Shown here: one piece after another, positions 8,262-12,074 of the stretch
How positions within the stretch are numbered: position 1 is the first letter of the stretch
Layout of the letters: each line of letters begins with the position of its first letter
Assembly: GCA_030533035.1 (NCBI GenBank)
Contig: JAUNJW010000029.1
Coordinates: 1 to 12,074 of the forward strand
Reading direction: 5' to 3'
Source: Erysipelotrichaceae bacterium
Lineage (GTDB): Bacteria > Bacillota_I > Bacilli_A > Erysipelotrichales > Erysipelotrichaceae
Length of the DNA: 12,074 nucleotides
The notes under the pieces: model-generated
Told to the model about the DNA's origin: nothing
Seen by the model: only the letters and a program-made list of their open reading frames with translations
The model's database searches: none
Position numbers and translations under genes: made by a program

Positions 8262-8638
8262 ATAATATCGAGGACACTGTTGATCAGCTTGTATGTATCC
8301 TCATCGCAGTACTTTTTTGCCATTTCAACCGATTCGTCGATAATGACAGGCGCTTCGATTGTTTTGAGGTCAAATTCGGCACAGCCGTTGAGAAGAATAG
8401 CTCTTTCAATATAACCGAGACGGTCAAAAGACCAGCCTTCCTTGAGGACATTGGTGATATAGCCGCTGTAGCGCTCTGTATTGGCGATGGCGGTATTGAT
8501 CACATCCCGGAAATACGGGTCAATCTCCTCCGGTTTCATATCATATTCATTTTCAATAAGCTCATTGACGTCACGCGGAACCAGGAGGTACTGGTAGACG
8601 GTGACCATGGCTCTTTCTCTTTGTTCATGTCGGTTCAT
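8258..8638 (-). CDS. nusB: Transcription antitermination factor NusB
   Basis: NusB binds boxA RNA with NusE (S10) and helps RNA polymerase complete rRNA operons. The 126 residues form an all-helical protein. The sequence opens MNRHEQRERAMVTVYQYLL. The C-terminal half shows the family signature: GWSFDRLGYIERAILLNGCAEF, then APVIIDESVEMAKKYCDEDT and KLINSVLDII. The frame stays open to 9223, but that stretch is antisense to the DUF5662-type gene and lacks NusB features, so the ATG at 8638 is the start. A GGGAG lies about ten bases upstream. It is the first gene of a nine-gene operon and has its own promoter just upstream. Confidence 0.94.
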   Translation of the reverse strand: MNRHEQRERAMVTVYQYLLVPRDVNELIENEYDMKPEEIDPYFRDVINTAIANTERYSGYITNVLKEGWSFDRLGYIERAILLNGCAEFDLKTIEAPVIIDESVEMAKKYCDEDTYKLINSVLDII

Positions 8639-8658
8639 ATGGTTGGTTCTCCCTCGAT

Positions 8659-8688
8659 ATTGTATCATAAGCATTATTTCTCTGCTAA
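8659..8688 (-). promoter_or_regulatory. Candidate promoter of the nusB-deoB operon
   Basis: On the minus strand an extended -10 (TGATACAAT, hexamer TACAAT at 8664-8659) lies 18 bases after a -35-like TTAGCA (8688-8683). Transcription would begin near 8652, leaving a leader of about 14 bases carrying the GGGAG ribosome site. No other promoter-like sequence is obvious between here and the nusB start. The assignment is by consensus only. Confidence 0.55.
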
Positions 8689-8691
8689 AAT
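8663..8691 (+). promoter_or_regulatory. Candidate extended -10 promoter of the DUF5662-type gene
   Basis: TGCTAAAAT gives an extended -10 with hexamer TAAAAT at 8686-8691. No good -35 is present at 17 bases; TTGTAT at 8660-8665 has 20-base spacing. The predicted start site, 8698-8699, coincides with the ATG, so the transcript would be leaderless. The element overlaps the nusB promoter on the other strand. Confidence 0.45.
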
Positions 8692-8698
8692 ATTCAAC

Positions 8699-9265
8699 AT
8701 GGACAATGATACGACAAAACTGCCTTATTTCAAGCGCCTGAAAGCACATTTTGACACTGTGAACCGGCACCGCTTTGAAGTCATGAAAAACTGTTTCGCC
8801 TGCGGCCTGTACGGGCAGGGCCTGACCCATGACCTTTCCAAATACAGCTGGCCGGAATTCCATGTATCGGTGAAATATTTCCAGGGAACCAGGTCCCCTT
8901 ATATGTATGAAAAGGAGCACTTCGGTTTCTCGGCAGGCTGGCTGCACCACAAGGGAAGGAACCGCCATCACTGGGAATACTGGTATGACATGATCAACGG
9001 CGAATGGGTTCCCCAGGAAATGCCCCTGCCCTTTCTGATCGAAATGGTCTGCGACCGGGTCGCCGCCTGCAAAGTCTACCAGAAGGAAAATTATACGCAG
9101 GCTTCCGCCCTGGAATACTTTCTTTCCCGGCCGGACCGGAAATATATGCACGAAAAGACCGCGAAGGATCTCGAAGAAATACTCACTGACATCAAAAACC
9201 GCGGTGAGGATGCGGTTTTCCATGATCTGAAAATACGGATGAAAGAATACAGAAAATCACACTGA
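8699..9265 (+). CDS. DUF5662-family protein, possible HD-like metal phosphohydrolase
   Basis: I recognise this as the DUF5662 type from the blocks GLTHDLSKYSWPEF, FQGTRSPYMYEKE and WLHHKGRNRHHWEYWYD, and the C-terminal YFLSRPDRKYMH. Its biochemical function is not established. It has 188 residues, no signal peptide and no membrane segment, so it is probably cytosolic. Metal-ligand-like residues appear in the order H24, H44-D45, H83/H84, H90/H91 and D119 (in MVCDRVAA), resembling the H...HD...H...HH...D order of HD-domain hydrolases. That reading is inference. The frame is open further upstream, but the ATG at 8699 is chosen because the residues before it are unlike the family. No Shine-Dalgarno precedes it; a promoter -10 ends eight bases before the ATG. 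It is transcribed divergently from nusB and ends in its own terminator, so it is a single-gene unit. Confidence 0.85.
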   Translation: MDNDTTKLPYFKRLKAHFDTVNRHRFEVMKNCFACGLYGQGLTHDLSKYSWPEFHVSVKYFQGTRSPYMYEKEHFGFSAGWLHHKGRNRHHWEYWYDMINGEWVPQEMPLPFLIEMVCDRVAACKVYQKENYTQASALEYFLSRPDRKYMHEKTAKDLEEILTDIKNRGEDAVFHDLKIRMKEYRKSH

Positions 9266-9285
9266 GAAGCTGCGGCTTCTCTTTT
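9264..9285 (+). terminator. Rho-independent terminator of the DUF5662-type gene
   Basis: A perfect 7-base stem GAGAAGC (9264-9270) pairs with GCTTCTC (9275-9281) around a TGCG loop, followed by TTTT and AATAA. The stem starts inside the TGA stop (9263-9265). Its T-tract overlaps the stop codon of the convergent minus-strand gene. Confidence 0.8.
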
Positions 9286-9601
9286 AATAACATTCCGCCG
9301 CTGACACGCCGAGGGCATTCAGCACATTCCTTAACAGCAGAAGATCCGCTTCAAAGATGATCCGGCTGCCGTTCCGGTTTTCCTCAATGCCTGCGGTAAA
9401 AGACTGTTCCATAAAAACACAGGAAAACTCACAGGCGTTTTCACTGTTCACCTGATGGATTTCTTTTATCTCTATACCGGCTGCCTCCAGATCCTCTTTC
9501 AGCATTTCACAGCTGTAAGGCTGTTCCGTGATGAACGTTCTGAAGGATATCTCACTCCATGAGCTTCTGCCGCGTCTGTGGATCCACGGGACTGCTGTCA
9601 T
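9284..9601 (-). CDS. Small hypothetical protein, 105 residues
   Basis: I do not recognise a family. Codon use along the frame is similar to the neighbours, which supports a real gene. The protein opens MTAVPWIHRRGRSSWSEI and continues with an acidic part containing LKEDLEAAGIEIKEIHQ. It then has two closely spaced Cys (ACEFSC) and a helical C-terminus ADLLLLRNVLNALGVSAAECY. No signal peptide or membrane segment is visible, so it is probably cytosolic. The ATG at 9601 has AAGG five bases upstream; an in-frame ATG at 9613 has no ribosome site. The gene starts about 20 bases after a hairpin terminator of the upstream surface-protein gene, so it may be expressed by read-through. A TATAAT on the minus strand (9617-9612) has no matching -35. 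It converges on the DUF5662-type gene. Confidence 0.6.
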   Translation of the reverse strand: MTAVPWIHRRGRSSWSEISFRTFITEQPYSCEMLKEDLEAAGIEIKEIHQVNSENACEFSCVFMEQSFTAGIEENRNGSRIIFEADLLLLRNVLNALGVSAAECY

Positions 9602-9623
9602 ACCTGCCTTCATTATAATGGAA

Positions 9624-9643
9624 AACCGGGGAACACCCCGGTT
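9624..9643 (-). terminator. Hairpin terminator after the surface-protein gene
   Basis: AACCGGGG (9643-9636 on the minus strand) pairs perfectly with CCCCGGTT (9631-9624) around a TGTT loop, 11 bases after the stop codon. The T-run is short (four T, two of them in the stem), so termination may be partial and allow read-through into the small gene at 9601. Confidence 0.65.
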
Positions 9644-9654
9644 ATGTCACATAT

Positions 9655-11571
9655 TTACTGTTCCTGCTTCTTTCCCCTGCGCAGGAAGATAAACACGGCG
9701 CCAGCCAGTGCTGCAGCGGCCAGAATGCCGTATATCACAGCGCCGCCTGATTCAGGAATTCCGATCATGACTTCAGAAGCAGGCTTTGATGTGTCTGCCT
9801 TGTCAAATACCGTCTCAGCTCTGATCAATGAACCGTACCCCGGTACGCCGTGGACAGAAATGACATTCTTTGCCGGTGTGACAACAGCCGCCTTGCCGGA
9901 GAACTTGATCACCTGCGGTTCATAGCCCTCTTCAAAAGGAATCTCATCATCAGATCTTTCCCCGGTATCCGCCGCGAAGGCAATGCCGCCCTCGGCCACG
10001 GAATGGAAGTAGGATTCCTTTTCCGTCAGGTCAATATCCGCTTCGCCGCAGACAACTCCATAAACCGCCTCACCCGTAGAAGAAACAACTTTCGAGTCGA
10101 GAACAGCGTCGTTGATCTGCAGGTTCAGGCCGGCAATCATGCCGAAGGTTTCCCCGGCGCCGTTGACGTCTGAGATTAACTCCGTGCCGTTTTCAAGAAT
10201 AATCTTGCCGCCGAGATTTACCGCTGAGCAGCCGCTGACCTGCGGCGCGTCGATTTTGATGTTTACTTTCGAACCTTTGGCCAGATCCAGGGTATTGCCG
10301 GTTTCAGCGCCGGAAATGCCGCCGAAATTGCCGGCAAACGGTTCTTCGCTTTCCCCGGCCGTCATTTCTATGGTGATCTCGGTACCGTCCGCGTATATGG
10401 CGCCGGTGCCGTTTAAGCCGATGGCGTTGGCCATCATCAGATACTGCCCGTACGGAACAAATCTGTCCGGATCGCCGTAGACGCTGATATTGATCTTTGA
10501 GCCGACGGAATGGACGGAGCCCATGATGAAGCTGATGTCCTTGACTGTCGGTCCGACTGAGACGCGGGCCGGCGTCGATTTGATATCAAGCACCGCATTC
10601 TCATATGTATACAGATCGCCTTCTGTATGGATCGCTGTTCCGTTGACGTTCAGTGTCAGGGATGTGTCTTTTTCGACATAGAGATTATGGCATGTGATGC
10701 CGTCCGTGAAGAAATCCCCGCCTGTTTCACCGACCACATCGGTGTAAAGATCCAGCTCGCCGTCGGTGTAGATATAATTGGAGCCGCCTTTGATATAAAG
10801 GGTGCCGTCGCCGTCAATCACAACGGCAGGATGATTGTTCTTGTCCTTGGATGCGAAGTAAGCGTTGAACGTAACGCCGCCGTTGTTGTAGTCGGTGTCA
10901 AAAAATGTATTGGTGAGATGGCAGTCGCCGTCAAGATGGAAGTAATACTCATCAACTTCACTGTTCCTTCTTTCCAGCAGGAACCCGAGCGACGGCGCAA
11001 TCTGGCGGTCATAGGTCATGACAGTGTTGTCGATGGTCACATGATTCAGCGTGATATCATAGCCGTTGCGGTCAAAGATGATCCTGCCGCTGCCCATGCC
11101 GGTTTCAGAGACATCCAGCGCCTCGCCCGGTTCCACCGCATAATCGCCGACAAAGAGAACTGTCTTGTCCTCCTCGTTGTTATTCTTGGTCAGATGGGCT
11201 TCCCTGGAAACGGTCGTATTTCCGAAAATATCCGTGATGATGCAGTGGAATACAAGCTCGGGATCATCCTGGGTCGTACTCGGCACCACCAGGGTATCGG
11301 TCGAAGCTGAAGATCCTTTGAGCACAAACACGTTATAGCCGTCCGTCACTTCCCACTGATAGGAACTGACATTTTCAGGCTGGGAGACCTCCACATGGAA
11401 TTCTGCGCCGTCAGGATAGCTGACTTCAGCGTCCTGTGGCTGGACTGTGATTTCAAGCGGTGCGTCAGACGCGTATACCTGCAGGCCTCCAAGGCATACG
11501 GAAGCCGCTGAAACTGCTGTGAAAAGAGAAAATGCTCTTCTGAAGAGTTCTGCCGGATTATGTTTTCTCAT
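9655..11571 (-). CDS. Secreted cell-surface protein with Ig-like domain, beta-helix-like body and C-terminal anchor
   Basis: The 638-residue protein is exported and probably wall- or membrane-anchored; its ligand is unknown. The N-terminus has a basic region (MRKHNPAELFRR), a hydrophobic core and a likely signal peptidase I site at VYA|SDA (after residue 34). Residues about 38-128 look Ig-like (ITVQPQ..., SYQWEV, VFHCIITDIFGN). The body is rich in Asn, Gly, Asp and Thr, with short beta-strand repeats such as GSKINISV, GTEITIEM, GSKVNIKI and GTELISDV, resembling beta-helix carbohydrate-binding surface proteins. The C-terminus has IPESGG (605-610), a hydrophobic segment (about 611-630) and RRGKKQEQ, laid out like a sortase signal but with I and S in place of L and T. 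The ATG at 11571 is preferred: GGAG lies six bases upstream, whereas the ATG at 11583 has AAGGG only one base away. Confidence 0.82.
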   Translation of the reverse strand: MRKHNPAELFRRAFSLFTAVSAASVCLGGLQVYASDAPLEITVQPQDAEVSYPDGAEFHVEVSQPENVSSYQWEVTDGYNVFVLKGSSASTDTLVVPSTTQDDPELVFHCIITDIFGNTTVSREAHLTKNNNEEDKTVLFVGDYAVEPGEALDVSETGMGSGRIIFDRNGYDITLNHVTIDNTVMTYDRQIAPSLGFLLERRNSEVDEYYFHLDGDCHLTNTFFDTDYNNGGVTFNAYFASKDKNNHPAVVIDGDGTLYIKGGSNYIYTDGELDLYTDVVGETGGDFFTDGITCHNLYVEKDTSLTLNVNGTAIHTEGDLYTYENAVLDIKSTPARVSVGPTVKDISFIMGSVHSVGSKINISVYGDPDRFVPYGQYLMMANAIGLNGTGAIYADGTEITIEMTAGESEEPFAGNFGGISGAETGNTLDLAKGSKVNIKIDAPQVSGCSAVNLGGKIILENGTELISDVNGAGETFGMIAGLNLQINDAVLDSKVVSSTGEAVYGVVCGEADIDLTEKESYFHSVAEGGIAFAADTGERSDDEIPFEEGYEPQVIKFSGKAAVVTPAKNVISVHGVPGYGSLIRAETVFDKADTSKPASEVMIGIPESGGAVIYGILAAAALAGAVFIFLRRGKKQEQ

Positions 11572-11615
11572 AGTCTTCTCCATTCCCTTACGTCAGGATG
11601 ACTGAATTCAACTTA

Positions 11616-11645
11616 ATTAAAAGCCATTTTGTCATATGGATTCAA
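11616..11645 (-). promoter_or_regulatory. Candidate promoter of the surface-protein gene
   Basis: A -35-like TTGAAT (11645-11640) and -10-like TTTAAT (11621-11616) are separated by 18 bases on the minus strand. The start site would be near 11609, giving a leader of about 38 bases with the GGAG site at 11581-11578. This is a consensus match only. Confidence 0.45.
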
Positions 11646-11661
11646 GATGATTTTGCAATCT

Positions 11662-11701
11662 TGCGGAAATCTTAACAGAAACTGAATCACTTCTGCGGAA
11701 A
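11662..11701. repeat. Direct repeat TGCGGAAA, two copies 32 bases apart
   Basis: TGCGGAAA occurs at 11662-11669 and 11694-11701, about three helical turns apart, and a partial TGCGG follows at 11711. The pair lies just upstream of the candidate -35 of the surface-protein gene, where an activator could bind. Function is inferred from position only. Confidence 0.4.
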
Positions 11702-11761
11702 CAGGCCGGATGCGGTTAAAAATTCCACTGAAAAGAGTATGTTCAAGCGGCAGGATTCCGG

Positions 11762-11775
11762 ATACATGCATGTAT
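11762..11775. repeat. Perfect 14-base palindrome
   Basis: ATACATGCATGTAT is its own reverse complement. It lies downstream of the guaB terminator and about 120 bases upstream of the surface-protein promoter. It has no T-tract, so it is not a terminator. It may be an operator half-site pair or chance. Confidence 0.4.
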
Positions 11776-11783
11776 ACAGATAC

Positions 11784-11815
11784 AAAAAAGCCGCCGGTGA
11801 ATTCCTGACGGCTTT
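11784..11815 (-). terminator. Rho-independent terminator of guaB
   Basis: On the minus strand AAAGCCG (11815-11809) pairs with CGGCTTT (11793-11787), and the stem can extend inward by a G-T and a C-G pair. A run of six T follows. It starts 18 bases after the guaB stop and separates guaB from the surface-protein gene. Confidence 0.8.
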
Positions 11816-11833
11816 CATGATATTTCCGGTTGA

Positions 11834-12074
11834 TTATTTAATGCTTTCGCCGCTGTTTTTGACCTGGACGTCGTGGGCGCCGCCCTCAACGATGGAGGTC
11901 GCGGATACCAGAGTCAGCTTGGCCTTCTGCTGCAGTTCGGGGATTGTCAGGGCGCCGCAGTTGCACATGGTGCTCTTGACCTTGAGGGTAGTCATGGCAA
12001 CGTTGTCCTTTAACATGCCTGCATAAGGCACATAGGAATCAACACCTTCCTCAAAGGAAAGCTTCTTGCCCTGG
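11834..12074 (-). CDS. guaB: IMP dehydrogenase, C-terminal 79 residues (partial, runs off right edge)
   Basis: GuaB oxidises IMP to XMP with NAD+, the committed step of GTP synthesis. Only the C-terminus is present. The frame is open to the window edge and reads [19 protein letters not shown], then [38 protein letters not shown] and [10 protein letters not shown]. The [11 protein letters not shown] stretch corresponds to the conserved catalytic flap/C-terminal region (EGVxGxVPYxG in canonical enzymes). The final AHDV matches the usual PHDV near the end. The MCNCGA segment is a form I associate with clostridial-type IMPDH rather than Bacillus GuaB. The stop is a TAA at 11836-11834, followed by a strong terminator. 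GMP reductase, a close relative, is less likely but cannot be fully excluded from the fragment. Confidence 0.85.
   Translation of the reverse strand, partial: QGKKLSFEEGVDSYVPYAGMLKDNVAMTTLKVKSTMCNCGALTIPELQQKAKLTLVSATSIVEGGAHDVQVKNSGESIK

Noticed and set aside
8639..9223. Open frame extending nusB upstream to 9223 on the minus strand
   Set aside because: The extension is antisense to the DUF5662-type gene, adds nearly 200 residues foreign to NusB, and skips a good NusB-like start at 8638.
10627..11310. Plus-strand open frame of about 227 residues opposite the surface-protein gene
   Set aside because: The minus-strand protein has a signal peptide, coherent repeats and an anchor; the opposite frame has none of these.
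9655..11571. Cys in the signal region (SAASVCLGG), considered as a lipobox
   Set aside because: The residues before the Cys (A-S-V-C) do not fit the lipobox, where Gly, Ala or Ser is expected at -1, and a good signal peptidase I site VYA|SD follows.

Overview
The window looks like chromosomal DNA from a low- to mid-GC Bacillota (Firmicutes), most plausibly an Erysipelotrichia- or Clostridia-like gut lineage. The basis is the nusB-xseA-xseB-ispA-dxs-recN gene order, strong AGGAGG-type ribosome binding sites, a clostridial-style IMP dehydrogenase C-terminus and a DUF5662-type protein. The taxonomic placement is inference. No rRNA, tRNA, CRISPR array, insertion sequence or phage gene was seen.

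Region 1 (1-8638, all minus strand) is one tightly packed operon of nine genes. Read in the direction of transcription they are nusB, xseA, xseB, ispA, dxs, recN, dinB, xerD and deoB, the last running off the left edge. Junctions are overlaps or gaps of at most 19 bases, and several overlaps (ATGA at nusB/xseA, TGATG at recN/dinB) suggest translational coupling. The genes cover transcription antitermination (NusB), DNA repair and chromosome maintenance (exonuclease VII, RecN, Pol IV, XerD), entry into the MEP isoprenoid pathway plus prenyl chain elongation (Dxs, IspA), and nucleoside salvage (DeoB).

Region 2 (8639-9283) is a divergent promoter region of about 60 bases. Two extended -10 promoters face away from each other and overlap. 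One drives the nusB operon. The other drives a plus-strand DUF5662-type protein whose mRNA appears leaderless and whose His/Asp pattern resembles an HD-domain phosphohydrolase. That gene ends in a rho-independent terminator that begins inside its stop codon.

Region 3 (9284-11833, minus strand) holds a secreted, surface-anchored protein of about 638 residues. It has a signal peptide, an Ig-like domain, a beta-helix-like body and a C-terminal anchor with a non-canonical IPESGG sorting-type motif. A hairpin terminator follows it, then a small hypothetical gene. Upstream is a 262-base non-coding segment with a candidate promoter, a 32-base-spaced direct repeat, a 14-base palindrome and the terminator of the next gene.

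Region 4 (11834-12074) is the C-terminal end of guaB (IMP dehydrogenase), cut by the right edge. Most of the window is ordinary housekeeping DNA. The least explained parts are the DUF5662-type gene with its overlapping promoter, the surface protein with its regulatory region, and the orphan 105-residue protein.
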